Source: Streptomyces apocyni (GTDB taxonomy: Bacteria > Actinomycetota > Actinomycetes > Streptomycetales > Streptomycetaceae). From it: a DNA stretch of 64,000 nucleotides. This document shows positions 11,262 through 22,883 of the stretch, piece after piece. Numbering within the stretch: the stretch's first letter is position 1; each line of letters begins with the position of its first letter. The notes under the pieces are model-generated. The model saw nothing but the letters and a program-made list of their open reading frames with translations, made no database searches and was not told the origin of the DNA. A program made the translations under genes and the position numbers. The stretch spans positions 115,085-179,084 of the forward strand of contig NZ_WHOM01000033.1 in the NCBI RefSeq assembly GCF_009739465.1, given 5' to 3'.

Positions 11262-11394
11262 GCCGCACCGCTCTCTGCCTGTTCGGGGCTTGTTGACAAT
11301 TCGTTCCCCCGACCCTATCGCGCCGGGCCTGCGACTTCGTACCGCATTATCCCCACGGTCCCGTCCGGCCGGTGGGGAACGCCGAAGCCCGCCG

Positions 11395-11418
11395 CTTCCC
11401 ACCGGCAGCGGTGGGAAG
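11395..11418 (-). terminator. Hairpin downstream of rpsD
   Basis: CTTCCCACCG and CGGTGGGAAG form a perfect 10-bp stem with a GCAG loop, 74 bp past the rpsD stop. There is no strong U-run. The surrounding gap 11262-11491 shows no gene. Confidence 0.6.
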
Positions 11419-11491
11419 ACGACGGGCTGAACCTCTCGGCGACCGGGGTTCCGGGGTCACCCCCGGAGCCCGCGTCGGTACCGCGCCTGGA

Positions 11492-12106
11492 TCAGCGGGC
11501 GTAGTACTCGACGACCAGCTGCTCGTCGCAGATGACCGGGATTTCCTTGCGGTTCGGGTCACGGTCCAGGCGGAAGGCCAGGGCCTTCAGGTTGACCTGG
11601 AGGTAGCGCGGGGTCTCGCCGTCGGTGTCGTAGCCACCCTCACGCGCGACCTGGAAGGGGTGCTTCTCGCGGCTGCGCTCACGGACGGACACGACGTCGT
11701 CGGGGCGGACGCGGAAGGACGGCTTGTCGACCTTCTTGCCGTTGACCTCGATGTGGCCGTGGACGACCATCTGGCGGGCCTGGTAGATGGTGCGGGCAAC
11801 GCCCGAACGCAGGACCAGGGCGTCGAGGCGGCGCTCGAGCTCGATGATGAGGGCCTCACCGGTCTTGCCCTGCACCTTGCTGGCGCGCTCGTAGGCGCGG
11901 ACCAGCTGCTTCTCGGAGATGTCGTACTGCGCGCGCAGGCGCTGCTTCTCCAGCAGACGGACCTTGTAGTCCGAGTTCTGCTTGCGGCCACGGCCGTGCT
12001 CGCCCGGCGGGTAGGGGCGGGCCTCGAAGTACTTGACAGCCTTCGGCGTCAGGGCGATGCCGAGCGCACGGGACTTCTTGACCTTGGGACGCGACTGGTT
12101 AGGCAC
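11492..12106 (-). CDS. rpsD: 30S ribosomal protein S4, cysteine-free form
   Basis: S4 nucleates 30S assembly on 16S rRNA. The protein is 204 residues with the N-terminal [11 protein letters not shown] motif and an S4 RNA-binding domain ([33 protein letters not shown]). It contains a single Cys (VICDEQ), so the N-terminal zinc-binding cysteines of the C+ form are absent. That makes it the zinc-independent C- form. The start is GTG 12106 ([12 protein letters not shown]), with GGAG 3 nt and GGAGGT about 13 nt upstream. It is monocistronic, divergent from the DUF2470 gene, and away from the rpoA operon, as is usual in Streptomyces. Confidence 0.97.
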   Translation of the reverse strand: MPNQSRPKVKKSRALGIALTPKAVKYFEARPYPPGEHGRGRKQNSDYKVRLLEKQRLRAQYDISEKQLVRAYERASKVQGKTGEALIIELERRLDALVLRSGVARTIYQARQMVVHGHIEVNGKKVDKPSFRVRPDDVVSVRERSREKHPFQVAREGGYDTDGETPRYLQVNLKALAFRLDRDPNRKEIPVICDEQLVVEYYAR

Positions 12107-12129
12107 GTTCTCCAGACCTCCGTTGTAGG

Positions 12130-12148
12130 TTAGGTTAGGCTCACCTTA
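12130..12148 (+). promoter_or_regulatory. Iron box (DmdR/IdeR-type operator)
   Basis: TTAGGTTAGGCTCACCTTA fits the 19-bp iron box of actinobacterial DmdR1/IdeR/DtxR regulators (TTAGGTTAGGCTCACCTAA) with one mismatch. It lies 15 bp before the DUF2470 start and 24 bp before the divergent rpsD start, so a bound repressor would block the DUF2470 promoter and might touch that of rpsD. Confidence 0.85.
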
Positions 12149-12162
12149 CTTAAGGAGATCGC

Positions 12163-12975
12163 ATGTCTCGCCGTGGGAACACCACACACGTCACGGACAG
12201 CACGCAGAACATCGACGCTCACAAGGCGGTCGATAAGACGGAGGTCCGATCAGATCGTGGTCAGCCGCGTCCCAGCCGGCTTGAATCCGTACAGATGCCG
12301 TCAGCAGCCGTACGCACACGAACTCTCGTACAGAGTACATGCTCCGCGGTGCTGCTCGTCCCCGGCCTGGACGGAGCCCGGCCCGACCAGCTGACGCCGC
12401 TCGCGCGCAGTGTGGGCGCCGACGGCGAACTGGTGCTGGTGTTCCCCGCCGACGCGCCGCCGGTGCGCGCCGCGACGCACGCCCAGGACGACGAGCTGGC
12501 CGCCGTGCTGGAGCTCACCGATGTCGCACCGGTCTCCGTGCCCCACCGTATCCGGGGCCGCGCCTGGATCTCCGGCTGGCTCACACACGCGCCTGGGCTC
12601 GCCGAGCGCGGTCTGATGGCCCTGCGCCTGGAGATCGGTGAGATCTCCGTCGACGACCTGTGGGGCGCCTCAAGCGTCGAACCGGCCGAGTTCGCCGAGG
12701 CGTCGCCCGACCCCCTGGTCGGCTACGAGGTGGAGCTGCTGCAGCACCTGCACGCGGCGCACGGCGAGCAGGTGGACCAGCTCCGCTCACTGCTGGGTGA
12801 GCGGGCCTCAGAGGGCACGGAGGCCACACCGCTGGCGCTGGACCGCTTCGGGCTGCGGGTCCGCTTCACCGGTGCCCAGTGCTTCGACGCGCGCTTCGAC
12901 TTTCCTGAGCCGGTGGACGATGTCGTGGGGCTGCGCCGGGCCATGCACGCCCTCTTCGAGGCCGCCGGGACGTGA
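12163..12975 (+). CDS. DUF2470 / HugZ-like protein, predicted iron-regulated
   Basis: This 270-residue protein has a split-barrel-like N-terminal part (STCSAVLLVPGLDGARP onward) and a C-terminal DUF2470 domain from about residue 185, with LLQHLHAAHGEQVDQL and LDRFGLRVRFTGAQCFDARF. The same domain closes HugZ-type heme-degrading enzymes and related FMN-barrel proteins. ATG 12163 has AAGGAG five bases upstream. An internal ATG at 12295 has none. An iron box covers its promoter, which fits a role in heme or iron use. The actual reaction is not shown by the sequence. The end is one base from the convergent rarA stop. Confidence 0.82.
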   Translation: MSRRGNTTHVTDSTQNIDAHKAVDKTEVRSDRGQPRPSRLESVQMPSAAVRTRTLVQSTCSAVLLVPGLDGARPDQLTPLARSVGADGELVLVFPADAPPVRAATHAQDDELAAVLELTDVAPVSVPHRIRGRAWISGWLTHAPGLAERGLMALRLEIGEISVDDLWGASSVEPAEFAEASPDPLVGYEVELLQHLHAAHGEQVDQLRSLLGERASEGTEATPLALDRFGLRVRFTGAQCFDARFDFPEPVDDVVGLRRAMHALFEAAGT

Positions 12976-12976
12976 G

Positions 12977-14332
12977 CTACTGCGGCTCGCCCTGGAGGCG
13001 GTCACGGACGCGGTCGGCGACGTCGGCGTACCGCGCCTCCGCGCCGTATCGGGTGGGCTGGTAGTAGCGCTTGCCGTGCACCTCGTCGGGCGCGTACTGC
13101 TGGGCCGCGATGCCGCCCGGCACGTCGTGCGGATACACATACCCCTGGGCATGGCCCAGCTTGGCCGCGCCCTTGTAGTGCCCGTCCCGCAGATGCGGCG
13201 GTACGGAGCCCGCGTGCCCCGCCCGTACGTCCGCCAGGGCGGCGCCGATCGCGGTGGTCGCGGAGTTGGACTTGGGGGCCAGGGCCAGCGCGATGGTGGC
13301 GTGGCTCAGGGTGAGCGCGGCCTCCGGGAAGCCGATCAGGGCGACGGCCTGGGCGGCGGCGACCGCGGTGGGCAGCGCGGTGGGGTCGGCGAGGCCGATG
13401 TCCTCGCTGGCCGAGATCATGAGTCGGCGCGCGATGAACCGGGGGTCCTCGCCCGCGTCGATCATCCGGGCCAGATAGTGCAGCGCCGCGTCCACGTCGG
13501 AGCCGCGGATCGACTTGATGAGGGCGCTCGCCACGTCGTAGTGCTGGTCACCGTCGCGGTCGTAGCGCACCGCCGCGCGGTCGACCGACTCCTCCAGCGT
13601 CTCCAGGGTGATCTCCCGCTCCCCCTTGGCCAGGGCCGAGCCCGCGCCCGCCTCCAGCGCGGTGAGAGCGCGGCGGGCATCCCCACCGGCGATCCGCAGG
13701 AGATGCGCTTCGGCGTCCTGGGACAGCGTCACCTCGCCCCCGAGGCCGCGCTCCTCGGTGAGGGCGCGGCGCAGCAGGCCACTGAGGTCGTCGTCCGTGA
13801 GGGATTCGAGCGTGAGCAGCAGGGAGCGGGACAGCAGCGGGGAGATGATCGAGAAGTACGGGTTCTCGGTCGTGGCGGCGATCAGGGTCACCCAGCGGTT
13901 CTCGACAGCGGGCAGCAGGGAGTCCTGCTGGGCCTTGCTGAAGCGATGGATCTCGTCCAGGAAGAGGACGGTCTCCTTGCCGTACCCACCGGTGGCGCGG
14001 CGGGCGCCGTCGATCACGGCTCGTACTTCCTTGACGCCCGCGGTGATGGCGGAGAGCTCCACGAAGCGCTTGTTGGTGGCCTTGCTGACGACATAGGCCA
14101 GGGTGGTCTTACCGATGCCCGGCGGTCCCCACAGCAGCACCGACGACGGCCCCGCGGGGCCAGGACCGCCCTCGCCGACGAGCCTGCGCAGCGGCGATCC
14201 GGGCTTGAGCAGATGCTGCTGGCCCATGACTTCGTCCAGGGTGCGCGGGCGCATCCGGACGGCCAGCGGACTGCTCGCCGGGTCTTTCTCCTGGCGGTCC
14301 TCGGCTGCGGCGGTAAAGAGGTCGGGCTCCAC
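12977..14332 (-). CDS. rarA: Replication-associated recombination protein A (RarA/MgsA)
   Basis: RarA is an AAA+ ATPase acting at stalled replication forks. The protein is 451 residues, with Walker [10 protein letters not shown] (69-77), Walker [17 protein letters not shown], the sensor-1 region [13 protein letters not shown], and the C-terminal tetramerisation domain ending in the family block [22 protein letters not shown] and [10 protein letters not shown]. It has the conserved entry [16 protein letters not shown]. The start is GTG 14332. It stands alone between DUF2470 (convergent) and the VKOR gene. Confidence 0.95.
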   Translation of the reverse strand: MEPDLFTAAAEDRQEKDPASSPLAVRMRPRTLDEVMGQQHLLKPGSPLRRLVGEGGPGPAGPSSVLLWGPPGIGKTTLAYVVSKATNKRFVELSAITAGVKEVRAVIDGARRATGGYGKETVLFLDEIHRFSKAQQDSLLPAVENRWVTLIAATTENPYFSIISPLLSRSLLLTLESLTDDDLSGLLRRALTEERGLGGEVTLSQDAEAHLLRIAGGDARRALTALEAGAGSALAKGEREITLETLEESVDRAAVRYDRDGDQHYDVASALIKSIRGSDVDAALHYLARMIDAGEDPRFIARRLMISASEDIGLADPTALPTAVAAAQAVALIGFPEAALTLSHATIALALAPKSNSATTAIGAALADVRAGHAGSVPPHLRDGHYKGAAKLGHAQGYVYPHDVPGGIAAQQYAPDEVHGKRYYQPTRYGAEARYADVADRVRDRLQGEPQ

Positions 14333-14427
14333 GCTGTGAAGCCTAGGTCACGCCACTGACAACGCCGTCGGTGGCGTCGGTGCCGTGGATGCCGTGGATG
14401 CCGCAGGCACCCTGAGAGCCCAGGCGG

Positions 14428-15060
14428 TCAGCTGGTCCAGAAGTCCCACCAGCGGGTCAGGATCAGCATGCCGATGATGCCGGTGTGCAGGACCGGGAGG
14501 ACCCACGTGAACTCGTCGAAGAAGGCGCGCAGCCAGCTCGGCGCGGGCAGCAGACCCTGGCGGATGTTGTGCGCGGTCACGTACCAGAACATGAAGATGG
14601 TGGCGACCCAGGCCAGGCAGCACCAGAGGCAGAGCGCGTTGATGTTGTACAGGGACTGGTACATCAGCCAGAGGCAGAAGCCGACCCCGAAGAGCATCCC
14701 GGCGTTGAGGGTCAGCCAGTACCAGCGCGGGAAGCGGGCCCCGGCCAGCAGGCTCATCCCGACGCAGACCACGATGCCGTAGGTGACCAGACCCAGCATC
14801 GGGTTGGGGAATCCGAAGGCCGACGACTGGTCGCTCTCCATGATGTTGCCGCAGGAGACCACGGGGTTGAGGCTGCAGCCCGGTACGAAGTCGGGGTCCT
14901 CGAGGAGCTTGAACTTGTCCAGGGTGATCACCCAGGCGGCCAGCAGCCCGGCCGCGCCCGTGATCACCAACAGCAGGGCCAGCGCACGGCTGCCGCCGAC
15001 CCGCCGCCCGTCATCCTGCTGCCGCTCGCCGGAGGGCACGTCTGCCGTTTTCGTCGTCAT
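14428..15060 (-). CDS. Vitamin K epoxide reductase (VKOR) family membrane protein
   Basis: Bacterial VKOR homologues regenerate DsbA-like oxidants by passing electrons to quinone. The 210-residue protein has four to five membrane helices (from about residue 27), the loop cysteines C62 and C70 (GCSLNPVVSC), the serine/asparagine-rich loop after them, and the CxxC active site C144-L-W-C147 (ALCLWCCLA). No fused thioredoxin domain is present, so it needs a separate partner. A DsbA-like protein lies 33 kb away in this window. Start is ATG 15060. Confidence 0.92.
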   Translation of the reverse strand: MTTKTADVPSGERQQDDGRRVGGSRALALLLVITGAAGLLAAWVITLDKFKLLEDPDFVPGCSLNPVVSCGNIMESDQSSAFGFPNPMLGLVTYGIVVCVGMSLLAGARFPRWYWLTLNAGMLFGVGFCLWLMYQSLYNINALCLWCCLAWVATIFMFWYVTAHNIRQGLLPAPSWLRAFFDEFTWVLPVLHTGIIGMLILTRWWDFWTS

Positions 15061-15126
15061 ATCGCCGTTCCATCGGTCCGGTGCTGCGAGGCATGGTCAT
15101 TCTGCCGTACCCCTCGGGGTACGTGT

Positions 15127-15159
15127 GAGGGGCCGAACGGCCAACCCGTCCGGCCCCTC
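15127..15159 (-). terminator. hisS terminator hairpin
   Basis: GAGGGGCCG pairs with CGGCCCCTC, extended inward by ACGG/CCGT, with a short loop, about 17 bp past the hisS stop and before the VKOR gene. Confidence 0.65.
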
Positions 15160-15175
15160 CACCCCGTACAACGAC

Positions 15176-16438
15176 TCAGGCGAGCTTCTGTCGCAGCTCG
15201 TCGACGAGTGAGGCGAGCGCCACGGGCGCCTGCTCGCCGGTCTCCATGTCCTTGAGCTGCACGACGCCTTCGGCGAGATCCCGCTCACCTGCGACGACGG
15301 TGTAGCGCGCGCCACTGCGGTTGGCGTTCTTCATGGCGCCCTTGAGGCCCTTGCCGCCGTACGCGAAATCTGCGGCGACTCCGGCCTTACGGAGCTCGGT
15401 GACGACGCCGAACAGCACCCGGCGTGCCTCATCGCCGAGCGGCACCGCGAAGACGCTGGTGGCCGCGGGCAGGGCGAGTCGTACGCCCTCGGCCTCCAGG
15501 GCCAGCACCGTACGGTCCACGCCGAGCGCCCAGCCGACGGACGGCAGCGCGGGGCCGCCGATCATCTCGGAGAGCCCGTCGTAGCGGCCGCCGCCGCCCA
15601 CCGCGGACTGCGAGCCGAGCCCGTCGTGGACGAACTCGAAGGTGGTCCGCGTGTAGTAGTCGAGCCCTCGGACCAGCCGGGGGTCGTCCTCGTAGGCCAC
15701 GCCCGCCGCGGTGATCAGCTCGCGCACCTGCTCGTGGTACGCCTTGCACCCGTCGCACAGGTAGTCGCGCAGCAGCGGGGCGCCGACGAGCTGCTTCTGG
15801 ACGTCGGGGCGCTTGTCGTCGAGTACCCGCAGGGGGTTGATGTCGACCCGGCGCCGGGTGTCCTCGTCCAGGTCCAGGGCGCGCAGGAAGTCCTGGAGCG
15901 CGTCGCGGTAGACGGGGCGGCACTCCTTGTCGCCCAGCGAGTTCAGCAAGATGCGGAACTCGCGCAGGCCGAGCGAGCGGTACGCCTGGTCAGCGAGGAT
16001 GATCAGCTCGGCGTCGAGCGCGGGGTCCTCGGTGCCGATCGCCTCGGCGCCGACCTGCGAGAAGTGGCGGTAGCGGCCCTTCTGGGGGCGCTCGTAGCGG
16101 TAGTACGAGCCGGAGTACCAGAGCTTGACGGGGAGGTTGCCCGCCTTGTGGAGGTTGGCCTCGAGCGCGGCGCGCAGGACGGAGGCGGTGCCTTCGGGGC
16201 GCAGCGCCAGCTGGTCGCCGCCCTTGGTCTCGAAGGCGTACATCTCCTTGGTGACGATGTCGGTGGACTCGCCGACTCCGCGCGCGAAGAGCTCGACGTT
16301 CTCGAAGCCGGGCGTCTCGATGTAGCCGTAGCCGGAGTTCCTGAGCGGCGCGGCGATCGCCTCGCGTACGGCGAGGTAGGTCGCGGAGTCCGGCGGGATC
16401 AGGTCGTAGGTGCCCTTGGGGGCCTTGAAGGTGCTCAC
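15176..16438 (-). CDS. hisS: Histidyl-tRNA synthetase
   Basis: HisRS charges tRNA-His. The product is 420 residues starting at GTG 16438 ([17 protein letters not shown]). The longer open frame to 16603 lacks family similarity. Class II motifs are present: motif 2 region [17 protein letters not shown], histidine motif [13 protein letters not shown], and motif 3 GGGRYDGL and GWALGVDR. The gene follows the metallo-hydrolase gene after only 14 bp, so they probably share a transcript. Confidence 0.97.
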   Translation of the reverse strand: MSTFKAPKGTYDLIPPDSATYLAVREAIAAPLRNSGYGYIETPGFENVELFARGVGESTDIVTKEMYAFETKGGDQLALRPEGTASVLRAALEANLHKAGNLPVKLWYSGSYYRYERPQKGRYRHFSQVGAEAIGTEDPALDAELIILADQAYRSLGLREFRILLNSLGDKECRPVYRDALQDFLRALDLDEDTRRRVDINPLRVLDDKRPDVQKQLVGAPLLRDYLCDGCKAYHEQVRELITAAGVAYEDDPRLVRGLDYYTRTTFEFVHDGLGSQSAVGGGGRYDGLSEMIGGPALPSVGWALGVDRTVLALEAEGVRLALPAATSVFAVPLGDEARRVLFGVVTELRKAGVAADFAYGGKGLKGAMKNANRSGARYTVVAGERDLAEGVVQLKDMETGEQAPVALASLVDELRQKLA

Positions 16439-16452
16439 TGGGAAGTCTCTCG

Positions 16453-17175
16453 TCACATTCCTCGTCGAGGAGCGGAAGTGGGGCTGATGCCCTGGCCGGC
16501 CGCCACCTGCCGCAGATACGGGTTGGTGGCGCGCTCCTGGCCGATGGTCGTCTGGGGGCCGTGGCCTGACAGCACCACGGTCGAGTCGTCGAGCGGCAGG
16601 CACACCCGGGCCAGCGACTGAAGGATCTCGGCGTGCGAGCCGCCGGGCAGGTCGGTACGTCCGATGGAGCCGGCGAACAGCAGGTCGCCCGAGAAGAACA
16701 CCGACGGGATGTCGTCGCCGCGGGGCGCCTCGGGCATCTGGAAGGTCACCGACCCCTTCGTATGGCCCGGTGCGTGCGCGACGGAGAAGTCCATCCCGGC
16801 CAGGCGCAGCTGCGCGCCGTCGGCCAGTTCCCTGACGTCGTCGGGCTCCCCCACGGTCAGCTCGCCCATCAGCGGCATCCCGATGGACCGGCCGAGGGCC
16901 TTCTCCGGGTCGCTCATCATGTAGCGGTCATCGGGGTGGATCCAGGCCGGTACGTCGTGTGCTCCGCACACCGGGACCACCGAGGCGACATGGTCGATGT
17001 GGCCATGGGTGAGGATCACGGCGGTGGGCTTGAGCCGATGCTTCCTGAGTGCTTCCTCGACGCCTTCGGTGGCCTCGTGGCCCGGGTCGATGATCACGCA
17101 CTCCTCACCCGCGGCGGGGGCGACCAGATAACAATTGGTCCCCCAGGCCCCTGCGGGGAACCCGGCAATCAGCAC
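16453..17175 (-). CDS. MBL-fold metallo-hydrolase (glyoxalase II-like)
   Basis: This 240-residue metallo-beta-lactamase fold protein has the metal motif THGHIDH (56-62), then [24 protein letters not shown] and [12 protein letters not shown]. Such proteins hydrolyse thioesters such as S-lactoylglutathione or mycothiol analogues. The substrate here is not determined. GTG 17175 was chosen because AAGGA lies five bases upstream. The open frame reaches 17223 without support. Its place between the cyclophilin gene and hisS is conserved in actinobacteria. Confidence 0.88.
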   Translation of the reverse strand: MLIAGFPAGAWGTNCYLVAPAAGEECVIIDPGHEATEGVEEALRKHRLKPTAVILTHGHIDHVASVVPVCGAHDVPAWIHPDDRYMMSDPEKALGRSIGMPLMGELTVGEPDDVRELADGAQLRLAGMDFSVAHAPGHTKGSVTFQMPEAPRGDDIPSVFFSGDLLFAGSIGRTDLPGGSHAEILQSLARVCLPLDDSTVVLSGHGPQTTIGQERATNPYLRQVAAGQGISPTSAPRRGM

Positions 17176-17340
17176 GATCGTCCTTACATTACGGTCCGGA
17201 CGCCTGGTCCGGCGAGAGGTCACAGCGCTGCACGGCAGCAGGGGCAGCCTACCGGCGCGGCTCCTCTCACAGCGAACCCGTATACGGTACGGGCAAGCTC
17301 AGGCGGACAGATTCACCCAACGTAACGAGGAGCAGGCCCG

Positions 17341-18153
17341 GTGGTCAGCAGCGAACAGCGGCGGCGGCAGCTCGCCCGGGAGAAGTACCTGCGTCAGCAG
17401 CAGCGGCGCGAGACCGCGCGGCTGAGGGCGCGGCGGCGGAACACGGTGATCGCCGCGGCACTGGCCATCGTGCTCGCGGCGGGTGCGGGTGCGGCGGCGA
17501 CCGGCGCCTTCAAGGGCGACGACGGCAACAACGAGAAGGACAACGCGGCGGCTGACCCGAGCCAGTCGCCGGTGCCCGAGCCGTCGGAGCCCAAGCCGTC
17601 TCCCGAACCCAAGATGGCCATCGACAAGAAGGCCACGTACACGATGGGGCTCAAGACGAACCTCGGGGACATCTCGATCGCCATGGACGCGGCGAAGACC
17701 CCCAGCACCGTCAACTCCTTCAAGCACCTGGCGGACAAGAAGTACTTCGACGGCACCAAGTGCCACCGGCTCACCACCAAGGGCATCTTCGTGCTGCAGT
17801 GCGGCGACCCGGAGGGCACGGGCGCGGGTGGCCCCGGCTACAACATCCCGGACGAGAACCTCGAGGCGCTCGGCAAGCCCAGCAAGGAGGACCCCAGGGT
17901 GACCTATCCGGCCGGGTCGGTCGCGATGGCCAACACCGGCCAGCCCAACTCCGGTGGCAGCCAGTTCTTCCTCGCGTACAAGGACACCAAGCTCCCGCCC
18001 CAGTACACCCTCTTCGGCACGATGGACGACGCGGGTCTGAAGCTGGTCAAGAGCGTGGGCAAGGAGGGCGTCGCCGAGGGCGGCCAGTCCCCCACCGACG
18101 GCGCGCCGAAAAAGGGCGTCACCATCGAAAAGGCGACCGTGAAGAAGGATTGA
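17341..18153 (+). CDS. Membrane-anchored cyclophilin (peptidyl-prolyl isomerase)
   Basis: The 270-residue protein has a basic cytoplasmic N-terminus (residues 1-34, Arg/Gln-rich), one membrane helix (NTVIAAALAIVLAAGAGAAATG, 34-55), a Pro/Ser/Lys-rich linker, and an extracytoplasmic cyclophilin domain with FKHLADKKYFDGTKCHRL, VAMANTGQPNSGGSQFFLAY and QYTLFGTM. It would catalyse proline isomerisation in secreted proteins. GTG 17341 is preceded by GAGGAG with an 8-nt spacer. It diverges from the metallo-hydrolase gene, and the 165-bp gap between them holds the promoters. Confidence 0.93.
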   Translation: MVSSEQRRRQLAREKYLRQQQRRETARLRARRRNTVIAAALAIVLAAGAGAAATGAFKGDDGNNEKDNAAADPSQSPVPEPSEPKPSPEPKMAIDKKATYTMGLKTNLGDISIAMDAAKTPSTVNSFKHLADKKYFDGTKCHRLTTKGIFVLQCGDPEGTGAGGPGYNIPDENLEALGKPSKEDPRVTYPAGSVAMANTGQPNSGGSQFFLAYKDTKLPPQYTLFGTMDDAGLKLVKSVGKEGVAEGGQSPTDGAPKKGVTIEKATVKKD

Positions 18154-18299
18154 TTGGCTCGCGCTGGATGCGGACAGCCGCCCTGCTCGTCGCCTATGTT
18201 GGCGTTGTGCAGGGCGCCGCGTGCCGGTGGTCCTGAAGGAACTGTGGACGATGCCCCGGGGCCGCGGCCCCGCGCAGGCATCATGGTGGAGGAGGCGCT

Positions 18300-19532
18300 G
18301 TGAGCAGCGACCCGTGGGGCCGCGTCGACGAGGCGGGGACCGTGTACGTGCGTACGGCCGACGGAGGCGAGCGCGTCGTCGGTTCGTGGCAGGCAGGCTC
18401 GCCCGATGAGGCGCTGGCCTACTTCAAGCGCAAGTACGACGGCCTGGTGGTCGAGATCGGGCTCCTGGAGCGCCGGGTGCGGACGACCGATCTGTCGACG
18501 AAGGACGCCATGACCGCGATCGACCACCTGCGCGAGCAGGTCGTCGACGCCCACGCGGTCGGTGACCTGGAGGCTCTGGGCCAGCGTCTGGACAAGCTGG
18601 TCGAGACGGTCGAGGCCCGCCGCGAGGAGCGCAAGGCGCAGAAGGCGAAGCAGACCGACGAGGCCCGGCACTCCAAGGAGGCGCTGGTCGCCGAGGCCGA
18701 GGAGCTGGCCCAGAGCGAGCAGTGGCGGTCCGCCGGCGAGCGGCTGCGGGCGCTGGTGGACATCTGGAAGGGACTGCCGCGGCTTGACCGCAAGTCGGAT
18801 GACGAACTGTGGCACCGCTTCTCGCACGCCCGGTCCGCCTTCTCCAAGCGCCGTAAGGCGCACTTCGCCGCGCTGGACGCCCAGCGCGAGGAGGCCCGTA
18901 AGGCCAAGGAGCGGCTGGTCACGGAGGCCCAGAGCCTGTCGAAGTCGACTGACTGGGGTCCGACCGCCGCCCGGTACCGCGAGCTGATGACGGAGTGGAA
19001 GGCCGTAGGCCGCGCGCAGCGTGAGCACGAGGACGACCTGTGGAACCGCTTCCGTGGCGCGCAGGACGTGTTCTTCACGGCGCGCAGCGAGGTGTTCGCC
19101 GAGCGGGACGCCGAGCAGACGGAGAACCTGAAGCTCAAGGAGGAGCTGGCCGAGGAGGCCGAGAAGATCCTCCCGGTGACGGACCTGAAGGCGGCCCGCG
19201 CCGCGTTCCGCTCGATCAACGAGCGCTGGGAGGCTATCGGCCACGTACCGCGTGACGCGCGGCCGAAGGTCGAGGGCCGGATGCACGCCGTGGAGCGGGC
19301 CATCCAGGAGTCCGAGGAGAAGGAGTGGCGGCGCACCAACCCGGAGGCGCGGGCGCGTGCCGAGGGGCTCACGGGTCAGCTGCAGGCCGCGGTGGACAAG
19401 CTGCGGGGTCAGGTGGACGCGGCCCGCGCTGCGGGGAACAACGCCAAGGCGGACAAGCTCCAGCGGGAGCTGGACGGCCGCCAGGAGCTGCTTGACCAGG
19501 CGCTGAAGGGGCTGCACGAGTTCGGCGGCTAG
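18300..19532 (+). CDS. DUF349 repeat coiled-coil protein
   Basis: This 410-residue cytoplasmic protein begins with a short beta-type domain (DPWGRVDEAGTVYVRTADGGE) and continues as charged helices with at least three DUF349 repeats. These can be recognised by W...G/A...R...W-K...R...D..LW..F patterns (for example LVDIWKGLPRLDRKSDDELWHRF and a second starting at MTEWKAVGRAQ). Function is unknown. The repeats resemble helical scaffold proteins, and the family sits next to relA in many actinobacteria. GTG 18300 follows GGAGGAG. It ends convergent with relA, with a strong shared terminator between. Confidence 0.88.
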   Translation: MSSDPWGRVDEAGTVYVRTADGGERVVGSWQAGSPDEALAYFKRKYDGLVVEIGLLERRVRTTDLSTKDAMTAIDHLREQVVDAHAVGDLEALGQRLDKLVETVEARREERKAQKAKQTDEARHSKEALVAEAEELAQSEQWRSAGERLRALVDIWKGLPRLDRKSDDELWHRFSHARSAFSKRRKAHFAALDAQREEARKAKERLVTEAQSLSKSTDWGPTAARYRELMTEWKAVGRAQREHEDDLWNRFRGAQDVFFTARSEVFAERDAEQTENLKLKEELAEEAEKILPVTDLKAARAAFRSINERWEAIGHVPRDARPKVEGRMHAVERAIQESEEKEWRRTNPEARARAEGLTGQLQAAVDKLRGQVDAARAAGNNAKADKLQRELDGRQELLDQALKGLHEFGG

Positions 19533-19555
19533 TGCTGGTCGGCTGTGTGCACTGA

Positions 19556-19598
19556 CGCCGAGGGGCTCCCGTACATCGCGTACGGGAGCCCCTCGGCG
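19556..19598. terminator. Strong bidirectional terminator between DUF349 gene and relA
   Basis: CGCCGAGGGGCTCCCGTAC and its exact complement form a perfect 19-bp stem with loop ATCGC. It separates two convergent genes and can serve both. Confidence 0.93.
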
Positions 19599-19635
19599 TT
19601 CCTGTCGCTGCGGCCTACGGGCCTGCGGGCCCGGC

Positions 19636-22176
<2,541 letters not shown>

Positions 22177-22289
22177 GAGCGCTCCTCATGCAGGTTCCGG
22201 CCCCCCGATCAGGTCCGGAAGTCCATGGTATCGAGCCAACGGCTCGGGCTCGCGTCCGTCCGCTGAGCGGGACACCTGTGGGGGACGCG

Positions 22290-22327
22290 CGAGGCGGGCA
22301 CCTGGAGTGTTCCAGGTGCCCGCCTCG
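22290..22327 (-). terminator. apt terminator
   Basis: CGAGGCGGGCACCTGGA and TCCAGGTGCCCGCCTCG form a perfect 17-bp stem with a GTGT loop, 16 bp past the apt stop and before the relA start. It closes the yajC-secD-secF-apt transcript. Confidence 0.93.
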
Positions 22328-22343
22328 GCTTGCTACGACTGGG

Positions 22344-22883
22344 TCAGAGGGTGATGAGGGCGTCCAGCGGGGCGCCCTGGAGAGCGGGTTCCAGACGGGG
22401 CCTGCCGCCGAGGAAGCCCAGTTCCATCAGGACCGCGACGCCAGCGACCTCGGCCCCGGCGCGACGGATGAGCGTCAGCGATGCCTCCGCCGTGCCGCCG
22501 GTGGCCAGGACGTCGTCGATGACCATGATCCGGTCCCCGGTGACCAGGTCCTCGGCGTGCACCTCGATCTCGGCGCTGCCGTACTCCAGGTCGTACGCCT
22601 GCGAGAGGGTCGCTCCGGGGAGCTTGCCCGCCTTGCGTACGGGGATGAAGCCGAGGCCCGCGCGGACCGCGACCGGGGCGCCGAGGATGAACCCCCGTGC
22701 CTCGAGGCCGACGATCTTCGTGGCACCGTGCCGGACGCAGAGTTCCGCCAGGGTGTCCGTGAGGATCGTGAAGGCCGCCGGGTCCGCCAGCAGCGGGGTG
22801 ATGTCCTTGAACATCACGCCCGGCTGCGGGTAGTCCGGGACGTCGCGGATACGGCTGAGCAGCAGCTGGCCGGCCTCGGTCAT
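22344..22883 (-). CDS. apt: Adenine phosphoribosyltransferase
   Basis: Apt salvages adenine to AMP with PRPP. The 179-residue protein has PGVMFKDITPLLADP near the N-terminus, the specificity region GLEARGFILGAP (59-70) and the PRPP-binding motif MVIDDVLATGGTA (120-132). ATG 22883 overlaps the secF stop by 4 bp, so it is translationally coupled to the Sec genes. A strong terminator follows. Confidence 0.97.
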   Translation of the reverse strand: MTEAGQLLLSRIRDVPDYPQPGVMFKDITPLLADPAAFTILTDTLAELCVRHGATKIVGLEARGFILGAPVAVRAGLGFIPVRKAGKLPGATLSQAYDLEYGSAEIEVHAEDLVTGDRIMVIDDVLATGGTAEASLTLIRRAGAEVAGVAVLMELGFLGGRPRLEPALQGAPLDALITL

